From Streptomyces lucensis JCM 4490 (GTDB lineage Bacteria; Actinomycetota; Actinomycetes; Streptomycetales; Streptomycetaceae), in NCBI RefSeq assembly GCF_014650035.1, contig NZ_BMUE01000011.1, positions 124,001 to 188,000 of the forward strand: a stretch of 64,000 nt of DNA. Reading direction: 5' to 3'. Of this stretch, positions 23,842 to 33,184 are shown one piece after another (the stretch's first letter is position 1; every line of letters starts with the position of its first letter). The position numbers were made by a program, and so were the translations under genes. The notes beneath the pieces are model-generated. The model made no database searches, was not told where the DNA came from, and saw only the letters and a list, made by a program, of their open reading frames with translations.

Positions 23842-25908
23842 TTATCCCGCGAGCTGCACCGGCAGTGCGGTCGCGTGGGCCACGATCAGGCCCGACACCG
23901 CTCGGGTCAGGGCCACGTACAGGCGGCGCAGGCCCGTGCGTTCGTCCGGCTCGCCGTCGACCACCGCACGGGGCTCGTCCAGGACCACGTAGTCGTACTC
24001 CAGGCCCTTGGCCAGGGAGGCCGGTACCAGGGTGAGGCGGGTCTCGCGGGTGGTCTCCTCGCCCGGGGCCAGGTACGGGATGCCCGCCGCCGCCAGCGCC
24101 TCCGCGAGCGCCGGAATACGGGCGTCCGCCGCGATCAGACCCGTCGAACCCTCGTTGCGCAGCAACTCCTCGCAGGCCGCCACCACGTCGGCCGTCGCGG
24201 TCACCGCTCGGACCTCGAAGAAGCCCGGGTTCTCACGGACCGAGGCCACCGGGGTGAGACCCGGCGCGATGTGCGGGAGCAGACGGGAGGCGTAGGCGAT
24301 GACGTCGGTGGGCACGCGGAAGCCGGCCGTCAGCTCCTCGATGACCCCCTCGCCCTTGCCGAGGTGGGCGAGCGCCTCGTCCCAGCTCCGGGTCGCCCAG
24401 GGGGTCGTCCCCTGCGCCAGGTCGCCCAGCACCGTCGCGCTGCCCGTCGTGCAGCGCCGGCCGACGGCCCGGTACTGCATCGGGGACAGGTCCTGCGCCT
24501 CGTCCAGGACGACGTGGCCGAGCGAGTGCGTGCGCTGGACCAGATCGGCCGCCTCGTCGATCAGCACCGCGTCAGCCGCCGACCACTTGGCCGACTTCAC
24601 GCTGCGCACCGGCTTGGCCCAAAGGATCTTCTTGCGCTCGTCCTCGTCCAGGACGCCGTCGGAGTGCTCGGCGAGGAAGCCGGCGTCGGTCAGCAGGCGC
24701 AGCACGAGCTTCGCCGGGTCGACGGCCGGCCAGATCGCCTTCACGGCCGCCTTCACCGCGCTGTTGCGGGCGACGGCGTCCTGCACCCGGTCGTCCGGCG
24801 CCTCCCCGGCCCGCTCCATCTGCACCAGCACCGCGTGCGCGATCCGCTGCGGCAGGGCCTCGCGGGCGGCCCCGTAGCGGATGTCCCGCTCCAGCAACTC
24901 GCGGACGATCTCCTCCAGGTCGTACGCCGGCACCCGCCAGCGGCGCGAGCCGCGCACCACCACGACCGGTTCCGCCGGCGTCGTCACGTGGGAGTACAGG
25001 GCCCGGCGCAGCACCTGGGCCATGCGGGCGTCGCCCTTGACGACCGCGGCCGCCGCGTCGTCCGTCCCGCGGACCTCCACGTGCCCGACCAGGTCGTCCA
25101 CCGTCGCCTGCTGGACGCTCAGCTCACCGAGCGCCGGCAGGACCTGCTCGATGTAGTGCAGGAAGGACCGGTTCGGGCCGATGACGAGCGTGCCGGTGCG
25201 GGCGAGCCGCTCGCGGTGGGCGTAGAGCAGGTACGCGACCCGGTGCAGACCGACGGCGGTCTTCCCGGTGCCCGGACCCCCCTGGACGCAGACCGTGCCG
25301 GACAGGCCCGAGCGGACGATCTCGTCCTGCTCTGGCTGGATGGTGGCGACGATGTCCCGCATCGGGCCGACACGCGGCCGTTCGATCTCCTGCTGGAGCA
25401 GCTTGCTGGTGCCGGCAGCCTCCTGCGGGTCGGACAGGTGCTCGTCCTCGTAGGCGGTCAGGTCGCCGCCGGTGTAGCCGAAGCGGCGGCGCAGCCCGAC
25501 ATCCATCGGGTCCTTCCTGGACGCGCGGTAGAACGGCTGCGAGACCGGGGCGCGCCAGTCGATGACCATGGGGTCGCCGTCGGCGTCGTGAACGTGCCGC
25601 CGCCCGATGTAGAAGCGTTCGCCCGCCGCCCCCTCGGCCCGGTCGGCGCCCGGCGCGTACAGGTAGTCCAGCCGGCCGAAGAACAACGGCGTGTCGCTGA
25701 GGTCGGCCAGCGCCTTGATGCGGTCGTCGATCTGCTGGGCCAGCACCGCGGCGTTGACCCAGTTCGCGGTGACGTCGCGGATGTCCAGCGCCTCCACGTC
25801 CTCGCGCATGGCGCGCAGGGCGGAACGGGACGCGGTCAGGTGCGAGCGCTCGCGGGCGAGGGGGTCGTCGAGCGGATCGCCGAGCGGCTCGTGGACGGGC
25901 GTGGACAA
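23842..25908 (-). CDS. HelD-like superfamily 1 helicase/ATPase
   Basis: A 688-aa UvrD/Rep-type ATPase of the HelD family, which binds and recycles stalled RNA polymerase and in actinobacteria can confer rifampicin tolerance. Seen: long N-terminal helical arm, DWRAPVSQPFYRAS, Walker A GGPGTGKT (about 210-217), a large inserted domain, motif II VVLDEAQDLSPMQYR (about 467-481) and the C-terminal motif LYVALTRAV. TTG 25908 is chosen because GGAGG lies 7 nt upstream; an ATG at 25956 is a less supported alternative. I did not find the rifamycin-associated element upstream. Confidence 0.9.
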   Translation of the reverse strand: MSTPVHEPLGDPLDDPLARERSHLTASRSALRAMREDVEALDIRDVTANWVNAAVLAQQIDDRIKALADLSDTPLFFGRLDYLYAPGADRAEGAAGERFYIGRRHVHDADGDPMVIDWRAPVSQPFYRASRKDPMDVGLRRRFGYTGGDLTAYEDEHLSDPQEAAGTSKLLQQEIERPRVGPMRDIVATIQPEQDEIVRSGLSGTVCVQGGPGTGKTAVGLHRVAYLLYAHRERLARTGTLVIGPNRSFLHYIEQVLPALGELSVQQATVDDLVGHVEVRGTDDAAAAVVKGDARMAQVLRRALYSHVTTPAEPVVVVRGSRRWRVPAYDLEEIVRELLERDIRYGAAREALPQRIAHAVLVQMERAGEAPDDRVQDAVARNSAVKAAVKAIWPAVDPAKLVLRLLTDAGFLAEHSDGVLDEDERKKILWAKPVRSVKSAKWSAADAVLIDEAADLVQRTHSLGHVVLDEAQDLSPMQYRAVGRRCTTGSATVLGDLAQGTTPWATRSWDEALAHLGKGEGVIEELTAGFRVPTDVIAYASRLLPHIAPGLTPVASVRENPGFFEVRAVTATADVVAACEELLRNEGSTGLIAADARIPALAEALAAAGIPYLAPGEETTRETRLTLVPASLAKGLEYDYVVLDEPRAVVDGEPDERTGLRRLYVALTRAVSGLIVAHATALPVQLAG

Positions 25909-26167
25909 GGGAGTGCCTCCGGATCTGCTCTTCCGTGACGGGCCATGGGTGGCCATGACTGGGGCATGGCCGAGCCACCCGGTTTCCGTCCGGGCGGCGG
26001 CACTCCGCGAGAGGGAGGCGGGCAAGAGCGGAGATTGTAGGGCAGCCATTCAGGGGCGGGCCACTGGATTACCTAGGGGGCCGGTCCGTCCAAAGAGGTA
26101 CGGGCGGACGTCCGGGCCGGCTCCATCGGCCGATGCCGTCGCGTTGCGGGAGAGTGAACATGGAGGT

Positions 26168-26350
26168 ATGAGCGCAGCAACCATCCACCCCGGCCCCGCG
26201 CGGCCGCCTTCCGGCGCCACGGCCGTGGAGGGCACCCACCACCACCGCCTGGGCAGCGCACTGCGCGCCGTCAAGGTGTTCGTCCAGGCGGCCTTCAGGG
26301 TCGTGATCCTCGGCGAGTACGGCGAGGAAGCGTACATACACCGCAGGTGA
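26168..26350 (+). CDS. Small basic protein (60 aa), unknown function
   Basis: The 60-residue product MSAATIHPGPARPPSG... ends in the well-formed amphipathic segment LGSALRAVKVFVQAAFRVVILGEYGEEAYIHRR, which I recall as a conserved Streptomyces hypothetical. The codon bias is typical of a real gene. GGAGG lies only one base before the ATG, unusually close, so the start is not certain. It is 18 bp upstream of the GT87 gene, which has its own -10 element. Confidence 0.65.
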   Translation: MSAATIHPGPARPPSGATAVEGTHHHRLGSALRAVKVFVQAAFRVVILGEYGEEAYIHRR

Positions 26351-26355
26351 CGGCA

Positions 26356-26361
26356 TAAGGT
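26356..26361 (+). promoter_or_regulatory. -10 element, leaderless start of the GT87 gene
   Basis: TAAGGT ends 7 nt before the GTG at 26369, without a Shine-Dalgarno sequence. Confidence 0.5.
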
Positions 26362-26368
26362 CACTTCC

Positions 26369-27559
26369 GTGCGGAAACGGACGGTGACGCCCCCCTTCCC
26401 TGCCCTGCTCGCCCCGCTCCTCCTCACGGTCTCCCTCTGCTCCTTCGCCGCCCTGTGCGTCCTGCACCGCGCCCCGATGGCCGACCTGCTGGTCTACCGG
26501 GCCGAGGGCGCCGCCGCCCTCCGCGGAGGCGACCTCTACGGCCTCACGGTCACCCGGTGGCGGCTCCCGGCGACCTACCCGCCCTTCGCGGCACTCCTCT
26601 TCGTCCCGGCCGGGTGGCTCCCCGTCCCGGCCCTCAAGGCGGCCGTCCTGGCGGGCAACGCCCTCCTGCTCGCCGGCCTGGTCGCCCTCTCCGCCCGCCT
26701 GGTCGCCCGCCGCCTGCCGCCGTCCCTGCTGTGCACGGCCACCGCCCTCGCGCTCTGGCTGGAGCCGGTCTTCCAGACGTTCCTGTTCGGCCAGGTCAAC
26801 CTGGCCGTCACCTGCCTGGTCCTGTGGGACCTGCTGCGGCCTCCCGGTGCCCGCGCCAAGGGCCTCGTCCTCGGCCTGGCGGCCGGCGTGAAGGTCACCC
26901 CGGCGGTGTTCGTGCTCCTGCTGTTCCTGCGCGGACGCAAACGGGAGGCGGCCACGGCCCTGACCGGGTTCGCGGCCACGGCGCTGCTCGGCTTCCTGCT
27001 GCTCCCCGCGGCCAGCACCGACTTCTGGACCCGGCGCCTGTACGAGACCGGCCGGGTGGGCAAGGCGTGGATCGTGGACAACCAGTCCCTCCAGGGCCTG
27101 GTCGCCCGCGCCCTGCACGACCCCGTGCCCGGGCCCGCCTGGGTGCTCCCCGCGGCGGCGGTCGCGGTGGCGGGCGTCGGCCTGGCCGCGCGCGCCCGCC
27201 GGGACAGCCACGCCGTCCTGCTGACCGCGTTCACCGCCCTGCTGGTCTGCCCGATCAGCTGGAGCCACCACTGGGTGTGGTGCGTGCCGCTGCTCGCGGT
27301 GCTGCTGGCAGAGGGCCGGGTCCGCACGGCCGCGCTGGTGGGCCTCGTGTTCACCGCCCGCACCATGTGGCTGGTGCCGCACTCGGGCGCCCAGGACCTC
27401 CAACTGGCCTGGTGGCAGCAGCCGTTGGCATCCCCTTACGCCATCCTGGCGCTTCTGCTGCCGGTGGCGTGTGGCACCATGATCAGCCGTCAGAATCATT
27501 CGAACGAGCAAACGGGGAAAACGACATGTTCTCGAAGCTTCCGTTCCGCAAGGCGGTGA
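26369..27559 (+). CDS. GT87-family polyprenol-phosphate mannosyltransferase-like membrane protein
   Basis: A 396-aa polytopic membrane protein with about ten hydrophobic segments. The region DLLVYRAEGAAALRGGDLYGLTVTRWRLPATYPPFAALLF holds the catalytic Asp of GT-C enzymes of family GT87, and FQTFLFGQVNLAVTCLVLWDL plus WIVDNQSLQG match PimE-type alpha-mannosyltransferases. It likely moves mannose from polyprenyl-phosphate to an extracytoplasmic glycolipid or glycan. The last 34 nt overlap the start of the SH3-like secreted protein in another frame. Confidence 0.85.
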   Translation: MRKRTVTPPFPALLAPLLLTVSLCSFAALCVLHRAPMADLLVYRAEGAAALRGGDLYGLTVTRWRLPATYPPFAALLFVPAGWLPVPALKAAVLAGNALLLAGLVALSARLVARRLPPSLLCTATALALWLEPVFQTFLFGQVNLAVTCLVLWDLLRPPGARAKGLVLGLAAGVKVTPAVFVLLLFLRGRKREAATALTGFAATALLGFLLLPAASTDFWTRRLYETGRVGKAWIVDNQSLQGLVARALHDPVPGPAWVLPAAAVAVAGVGLAARARRDSHAVLLTAFTALLVCPISWSHHWVWCVPLLAVLLAEGRVRTAALVGLVFTARTMWLVPHSGAQDLQLAWWQQPLASPYAILALLLPVACGTMISRQNHSNEQTGKTTCSRSFRSARR

Positions 27560-27858
27560 GCGGTCTGACCGCCGCCACCGCGCTCGCCCTCGGCGCCACC
27601 CTGATGGCCGCGCCCAGCGCCTCGGCCGTCGGCTCCTCCGCCTGCACCAAGAACATCAAGGACGCGACCTACCCGGTCGTCCAGTGGGACCACGCCGACA
27701 TGCGCACGGGCCCCGGCTACTCCTACAAGGTGAAGAAGTCCGTCTTCGCGGGCAGCAAGGTGCGCGTGTACTGCACCGCATACAAGAAGGGCAACACCTG
27801 GTACTACGGCAAGTCCGGCAAGACCAAGGGCTGGATGGAGTACCACGCCTTCTTCTAG
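27526..27858 (+). CDS. Small secreted bacterial-SH3-like protein
   Basis: A 110-aa exported protein. Residues 1-34 are a Sec signal (MFSKLPFRKAVSGLTAATALALGATLMAAPSASA) with an ASA cleavage site. The mature part, KDATYPVVQWDHADMRTGPGYSYKVKKSVFAGSKVRVYCTAYKKGNTWYYGKSGKTKGWMEYHAFF, is a bacterial SH3 fold (RTGPGYSYKV, NTWYYGK...GW), often a cell-wall targeting module; two Cys could form a disulfide. It starts inside the GT87 coding end, with GGGGA about 8 nt upstream, so translational coupling is likely. Confidence 0.85.
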   Translation: MFSKLPFRKAVSGLTAATALALGATLMAAPSASAVGSSACTKNIKDATYPVVQWDHADMRTGPGYSYKVKKSVFAGSKVRVYCTAYKKGNTWYYGKSGKTKGWMEYHAFF

Positions 27859-27917
27859 GCCGTACGCCTGCCGGGCCGTACGCCTTTCAGGCCGCACCCC
27901 GCGGCCCGGCGGCCGGG

Positions 27918-29558
27918 CTACCCCTCCGCCAGGATCTCGTCCGCGTCCACGATCCGGTACGCGTACCCCTGCTCCGCCAGGAACCGCTGGCGGTGGGCGG
28001 CGAAGTCCTGGTCGATGGTGTCGCGGGCCACGACCGAGTAGAAGTGCGCCTGGTGGCCGTCGGCCTTCGGGCGCAGCACCCGGCCCAGACGCTGGGCCTC
28101 CTCCTGCCGGGAGCCGAAGGTGCCGGACACCTGGATGGCGACGGTGGCCTCCGGCAGGTCGATGGAGAAGTTGGCGACCTTGGAGACGACGAGGACGCTG
28201 ATCTCCCCCTCGCGGAAGGCGTCGAAGAGCTTCTCGCGCTGGGCGTTGGACGTCTCGCCCTTGATCACAGGGGCGTCCAGGTGCTCGCCCAGCTCGTCGA
28301 GCTGGTCGATGTACTGGCCGATCACCAGGATCTGCTGGCCGGCGAACCGGCGCACGATCGCCTCGGTGACCTTCCGCTTGGTCGCGGTCGTGGCGCAGAA
28401 GCGGTACTTCTCCTCCGTCTCGGCGGTGGCGTACGCCAGCCGCTCGGAGTCGGTGAGGTTGACGCGCACCTCGACGCAGTCGGCGGGCGCGATGTAGCCC
28501 TGCGCCTCGATCTCCTTCCAGGGCGCGTCGAACCGCTTGGGTCCGATCAGCGAGAACACGTCCGACTCGCGGCCGTCCTCCCGCACGAGGGTGGCCGTGA
28601 GGCCGAGCCGCCGCCGCGCCTGGAGGTCGGCGGTGAACTTGAAGACGGGCGCGGGCAGCAGGTGCACCTCGTCGTAGACGATCAGCCCCCAGTCCCGGGA
28701 GTCGAACAGCTCCAGGTGCGGGTAGACGCCCTTCCGCCGGGTCGTGAGGACCTGGTAGGTGGCGATGGTGACGGGCCGGATCTCCTTCCGCGTCCCGCTG
28801 TACTCGCCGATCTCGTCCTCCGTCAGCGACGTCCGCTTCACCAGCTCGTGCTTCCACTGCCGGGCGGAGACGGTGTTGGTGACGAGGATCAGCGTGGTCG
28901 ACTTCGCCTGCGCCATCGACCCGGCCCCGACGAGCGTCTTGCCGGCGCCGCAGGGCAGCACGACGACACCGCTGCCGCCGTGCCAGAAGTTCTCCACGGC
29001 CTGCTTCTGGTACGGCCGCAGGTTCCAGCCGTCCTCCAGCAACTCGATCGGGTGCGCCTCGCCGTCCACGTACCCGGCGAGGTCCTCGGCGGGCCAGCCC
29101 AGCTTGAGCAGCGTCTGCTTGATCTGCCCGCGCTCGGAGGGGTGCACGACGACCGTGTCGGGGTCGATGCGGGCGCCGACCAGCGGGGTGATCCGCCGGG
29201 ACTTCAGCACCTCCTCAAGCACCGGCCGGTCGGTGGTGGTGAGCACGAGTCCGTGCGCGGGGTGCTTGCTCAGCGTGAGGCGGCCGTAGCGGTCCATCGT
29301 CTCGGCGATGTCCACGAGCAGCGCGTGCGGCACGGGGTAGCGGCTGTACTGCACCAGCGCGTCCACGACCTGTTCGGCGTCGTGTCCGGCCGCCCGCGCG
29401 TTCCACAGGCCGAGCGGCGTCACGCGGTAGGTGTGGATGTGCTCGGGGGCCCGCTCCAGCTCGGCGAAGGGCGCGATGGCCCGGCGGCAGTCGTCGGCCC
29501 GCTCGTGGTCGACCTCCAGGAGCAGGGTCTTGTCGGACTGGACGATTAGGCAGGACAC
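27918..29558 (-). CDS. DNA repair helicase XPB (ERCC3-like)
   Basis: A 546-aa SF2 helicase of the bacterial XPB type. N-terminal 190 residues include the damage-recognition-like domain; motif I is LPCGAGKT (201-208), motif II DEVH (296-299), then LTATLVREDGRE, and the C-terminal helicase domain with VVSKVANFSIDLPEA and GRVLRPK. It unwinds DNA 3' to 5' in repair. GTG 29558 has GGAGG 5 nt upstream. In mycobacteria the gene adjoins one for a helicase-associated protein; here the equivalent (30406-33108) is on the same strand but separated by a rightward DinB-like gene. Confidence 0.92.
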   Translation of the reverse strand: MSCLIVQSDKTLLLEVDHERADDCRRAIAPFAELERAPEHIHTYRVTPLGLWNARAAGHDAEQVVDALVQYSRYPVPHALLVDIAETMDRYGRLTLSKHPAHGLVLTTTDRPVLEEVLKSRRITPLVGARIDPDTVVVHPSERGQIKQTLLKLGWPAEDLAGYVDGEAHPIELLEDGWNLRPYQKQAVENFWHGGSGVVVLPCGAGKTLVGAGSMAQAKSTTLILVTNTVSARQWKHELVKRTSLTEDEIGEYSGTRKEIRPVTIATYQVLTTRRKGVYPHLELFDSRDWGLIVYDEVHLLPAPVFKFTADLQARRRLGLTATLVREDGRESDVFSLIGPKRFDAPWKEIEAQGYIAPADCVEVRVNLTDSERLAYATAETEEKYRFCATTATKRKVTEAIVRRFAGQQILVIGQYIDQLDELGEHLDAPVIKGETSNAQREKLFDAFREGEISVLVVSKVANFSIDLPEATVAIQVSGTFGSRQEEAQRLGRVLRPKADGHQAHFYSVVARDTIDQDFAAHRQRFLAEQGYAYRIVDADEILAEG

Positions 29559-29761
29559 GCATACCTCCGGAGATCAGGTCGTCTCATGACAGAAACAACG
29601 TCTGTCGCAGCACGGGCTATGCCCCGTGCCCGACGCCGGAAGGGCGTCCCGGCCGGCGCGCCGGGGATGCGCGCCGCTATCCATGTTCGCCTATCGCACG
29701 AAACCGACGAGACGACTTCCCCGGAACGCCGGTGCGCGGCCTGTGAGATCTTCGTCGTTCG

Positions 29762-29767
29762 TAGTGT
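29762..29767 (+). promoter_or_regulatory. -10 element, leaderless start of the DinB-like gene
   Basis: TAGTGT ends 6 nt before the ATG at 29774. Confidence 0.5.
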
Positions 29768-29773
29768 GCGGGA

Positions 29774-30337
29774 ATGACAAGAAGCGAACGTCTCGCGGAG
29801 CAGTCGGACTGGTACTGGCGCAAGAACCTGCGGCCACGGCTGGAGGGGCTCACCGACGAGGAGTACTTCTGGGAGCCGGTGCGCGGCTGCTGGAGCATCC
29901 GCGCACGTGGCACGTCGGCCGCACCGATGTCGGAAGGCTCGGGGGAGTGGACGATGGACTTCGCGTCGCCTGGTCCGGAGCCGGCGCCGGTGACCACGAT
30001 CGCCTGGCGGCTGGCGCACATCATCGTCTCCTGCCTGGGCTATCGGGTCGGATGGTACTTCGGCGGCCGGGAAGTCGACTCCGGGTCGTTCGCCTACGCG
30101 GGGACCGCTGACGAGGCGCTGAAACAGCTCGATGAGATGTACGGGAGATGGAACGCGGGGGTCCGCGAGCTCTCGGACGCCGACCTGGAGAATCCGCCCA
30201 CGGTGGGTCCCGAGCGGTTTCCCATGGAGAACAGGGTTCTGCACGTCAACAGGGAGCTGATCCATCACGGCGCCGAGATCTCCCTGCTGCGTGACCTGTA
30301 CCGCTGGCAGGACGGAGCCGTACCACGCCGCGTATGA
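29774..30337 (+). CDS. DinB-like protein
   Basis: A 187-aa four-helix protein of the DinB/mycothiol-transferase superfamily: LAEQSDWYWRKNLRPRLEGLTDEEYFWEPVRGCWSIR, then WRLAHIIVSCLGYRVGWYFGG with a metal-ligand His, and NRELIHHGAEISLLRDLYRW with two more. Such proteins use bacillithiol/mycothiol or are uncharacterised hydrolases. Its GC content looks lower than the neighbours', and it lies on the opposite strand between two genes that are usually linked, suggesting insertion. Confidence 0.82.
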   Translation: MTRSERLAEQSDWYWRKNLRPRLEGLTDEEYFWEPVRGCWSIRARGTSAAPMSEGSGEWTMDFASPGPEPAPVTTIAWRLAHIIVSCLGYRVGWYFGGREVDSGSFAYAGTADEALKQLDEMYGRWNAGVRELSDADLENPPTVGPERFPMENRVLHVNRELIHHGAEISLLRDLYRWQDGAVPRRV

Positions 30338-30405
30338 CTTTCCGGTAACCGGCGATCGAGTGTCGGCAACCGACGCCAGGTGTGCCTCACCGCCGCCGAT
30401 CACGG

Positions 30406-33108
30406 TCAGTCGTCCGCGAGCTCGGCGACCCCCGTGATCCGGTGCAGGGGGTACGTGCGCACCTCGTCCGCCGTGTGGTCGTACGCCGTCACGAAGCCGC
30501 CCTCCACCCGGACGGGGCCGATGACGCGCTGGCTGGCGGCGCCGTCGGCGTTGACGTAGCCGATCCACAGGGACTCGCCGGTCAGGACGGCCGCCTGCAC
30601 GGTGGCCAGGGTCTCGGCGGCGGAGGTGCGGGGCAGCTCCCCACTGGCCAGCGGCGCGCCCCCGGTCTTGCGCGGGGTGGTGGCGGCCAGGTCACCGGCC
30701 CGGATCGCGCGGATCGCCGCCGTCAGGAGCGTGGCGTCGGGTGCCGGCGGGCCGTCCGGCACCGGCTCGGGGGCGGCGCGCGGCGGGGTGCGGTGCGCGT
30801 GGGCGCGGGCGATGAGCACGTCGCCCTCGGCGGACTCGGCGGCGGGCGCGTAGCCCATCGCGCGCAGCCCCTCCAGCAGCGTCGCCGGGTCGGCCGGGGC
30901 GGCCAGCACGGTCGGCGCCAGGCGGCGCAGGCGCAGCGCGGCGGCGCGCTTGTCGGCGAGGATCTCGTTCAGCAGCGTGTCGTCGTCGCAGCGGACGTAC
31001 GACGAGGCGGCGCCCACCCGCAGATGGCCGTGCTTGCGGGCCACGTCGTCGATCAGGTACGCGAGCGGCTGCGGCACCGGCGTACGCGAGTGCTCGGCGA
31101 GGAAGGCGTGCAGGTCGGCGGCGGTCCGGCCGGCGTCCAGCGCGCGCCGGACGGATGCCGGGGTGAAGCGGTAGACGGTCGCGCCGCCCTTGGACTCCAC
31201 GTCCGCGAGCACGCCCAGCACGTCCGCGAGCGGACGCCGCAGCGGGCCGGGGGCCACCGCCGTCAGGTCCGCCTGGAGCAGGACGTGGTCCAGGGGCTCG
31301 GGCAGCAGCGGCGCGAGGAGCCGGGCCGCGGCGGCCGTGGCGGCGGACTGCTCGGCGGGGGAGAGGGGGGCCGGATGTCCGGGCGGGCGGTGGTGGTGCA
31401 CCGGGAGCTTGTCGCCCGGGCCGGACGGCTCGGGGGCGGCGGCCCCGGGGGCCGGTGCGCCGGGCCTGGCTGAGGCGGCCGGGGAGGCGGGCTTGGCGGA
31501 GGCAGCCGGGGTGCCGGACCCGACGGTCGTGGGGCCGGCCCCGGACGCGCCGCCGGTCGCCGCGTCGGGCGCCGTGCCGCGCTTCGGGCCGCCGGTCGCG
31601 GCGGCCGGCGTGGCGCCCAGCAGGGCGCGGGCGTGCGCCGACAGGGCGCCGCGGCCGGTCACGCCCAGCAGTTCCGCCTCCGACAGGGTCCAGCGGGCCA
31701 GCCGCGTGCGCAGGTCGTCGTCGGGCTGCGGGCCGCGCAGCGGCCGCTCCCAGCGCAGCCGGGCCAGCACCGACTCCGTGTCCGGTGCGGTGCCCTGCGG
31801 CAGCCCGGCCAGCAGGGTCAGCACCCGGTGCCGCACCTCGGGCGCGGCCGACCGGTCGAGGCCGGGGCCCAGCGCGGAGAGCGTACGGTCCTTCGCGTCC
31901 CGCCCGCCGACCAGGCCCGGCGTCCGGGTGACCGCCAGCCAGGCCTCGGCCAGCCGTACCCAGCGCTCGGCGGCGGGCCGCTCCAGCCACTCGTCGTAGG
32001 CGGGGGTGGCCGCGTACCGCTCGTCGGCCTCGCCGTCCGAGGCCAGCAGTCCGGCCGCGTAGGCCAGCTCGATCCAGAACGCGGTGACCGGCTCGGACAC
32101 GTCGAGGGCGACGGCGGTCCGCTTCAGGTCACGCACGCTCAGGCCGCCGGCCCGCAGCACGGCCGGCCCGCCCTCGTCCCAGTCCTTCAGCAGTTCCTCG
32201 ACGGTGGCGAGCGCGGTGTACGCCTGCCCGGCCGCCGTCGCGTCCACAACCTGTGGACTGTGGTTCGCGGCCGGTTCCACCGCCGGCGGCAGCGGCTCGG
32301 GCGCCCGGTGCGCCCGGCCCTCGCGCAGGTGCAGGGCCACCTCCCGGGGCAGGACGACGGTGCCCGGCGCCGTCGGCAGCAGCAGGCCCCGGTCCAGGAG
32401 CCAGCGCAGGTGCGCGGCCGGTTCCGCGGTGACCTGCCCGTACGGCGGGCCCCACACCAGCCGGTCCAGCACCTCGCGGGCCGCCTCCGGCGCCCCGGCG
32501 AGCAGCTTGGTCATCTTCCTGCGGTCGGCGAACAGCGCGGTCAGCGCGGTCACGGCCGACACCGAGTCGTGGGTCGAGGGCAGCCCGGCCGTCGTCACGA
32601 TGTCCTGGATCCGGCCCGGCGACATGCCCGAGGTGGCCTCCCGCACGGTCGGCCCGAGACCGGTCGGGGAGGGATGCTGCGGGGTGGGCGCGAGCAGCTC
32701 GCGGGCGGTGCGCACCAGCCGCAGCCGTTCGTCGTCGCCCCACACCAGCGCCTGCTCGCGCAGCGTGGCGACGGCCCGTGGCAGTGCGGCGGCGACGGTC
32801 TCGTCCCCGCCGTCCCCGGCCATCAGCCCGAGCAGCGTCCGGTACGACGCCGGGTCCGGGGCCACGGCCAGCGCCTCCGCCGTCTGCAGCGCGAACCGGT
32901 CCAGCCGCTCCAGCGCCCGCAGCACCGAGGCACGGGTGCCGGCCCGGGTGGCCAGCTGGGTGAGGTCGGTCGGGACGGGCGTGATGAGGTCCGGGCGGCT
33001 GCGCAGGAGCGCGGCCAGCGAGGCGTCGTCCCTGGCACGGAGCGCTTCCGCGAGGGAGCGAGGGGCTGAGGGGGCCTCGGGGCTCATCCGGTCCACGGTA
33101 GCGGACAT
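30406..33108 (-). CDS. Helicase-associated protein (XPB/Ssl2-like N-terminal domain, DNA-binding)
   Basis: A 900-aa protein without helicase motifs. From the N-terminus it shows several winged-helix-like repeats (LTQLATRAGTRASVLRALERLDRFALQTAEALAV; LSVRDLKRTAVALDVSEPVTAFWIELAYAAGLL), a Pro/Ala/Gly-rich linker at roughly 520-620, a helicase_C_3 part LLQADLTAVAPGPLRRPLADVLGVLADVESKGGATVYRFTPASVRRALDAG, and a WYL-like C-terminus (LWIGYVNADGAASQRVIGPVRVEGGFVTAYDHTADEVRTYPLHRI). The family sits beside XPB in mycobacteria, so a joint DNA-repair role is likely. ATG 33108 or 33087 could start it. Confidence 0.85.
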   Translation of the reverse strand: MSATVDRMSPEAPSAPRSLAEALRARDDASLAALLRSRPDLITPVPTDLTQLATRAGTRASVLRALERLDRFALQTAEALAVAPDPASYRTLLGLMAGDGGDETVAAALPRAVATLREQALVWGDDERLRLVRTARELLAPTPQHPSPTGLGPTVREATSGMSPGRIQDIVTTAGLPSTHDSVSAVTALTALFADRRKMTKLLAGAPEAAREVLDRLVWGPPYGQVTAEPAAHLRWLLDRGLLLPTAPGTVVLPREVALHLREGRAHRAPEPLPPAVEPAANHSPQVVDATAAGQAYTALATVEELLKDWDEGGPAVLRAGGLSVRDLKRTAVALDVSEPVTAFWIELAYAAGLLASDGEADERYAATPAYDEWLERPAAERWVRLAEAWLAVTRTPGLVGGRDAKDRTLSALGPGLDRSAAPEVRHRVLTLLAGLPQGTAPDTESVLARLRWERPLRGPQPDDDLRTRLARWTLSEAELLGVTGRGALSAHARALLGATPAAATGGPKRGTAPDAATGGASGAGPTTVGSGTPAASAKPASPAASARPGAPAPGAAAPEPSGPGDKLPVHHHRPPGHPAPLSPAEQSAATAAAARLLAPLLPEPLDHVLLQADLTAVAPGPLRRPLADVLGVLADVESKGGATVYRFTPASVRRALDAGRTAADLHAFLAEHSRTPVPQPLAYLIDDVARKHGHLRVGAASSYVRCDDDTLLNEILADKRAAALRLRRLAPTVLAAPADPATLLEGLRAMGYAPAAESAEGDVLIARAHAHRTPPRAAPEPVPDGPPAPDATLLTAAIRAIRAGDLAATTPRKTGGAPLASGELPRTSAAETLATVQAAVLTGESLWIGYVNADGAASQRVIGPVRVEGGFVTAYDHTADEVRTYPLHRITGVAELADD

Positions 33109-33184
33109 CCCGGCCCGGCCGGAGTTCCGGGAAGAAGCGGTACCGTCCTCACGGGGTATCAGTCGGCGCACCCCGGAGGGGTTC

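Noticed and set aside
25909..26167. A rifamycin-associated element upstream of the HelD gene
   Set aside because: I looked for the known inverted repeat and could not find a convincing match.
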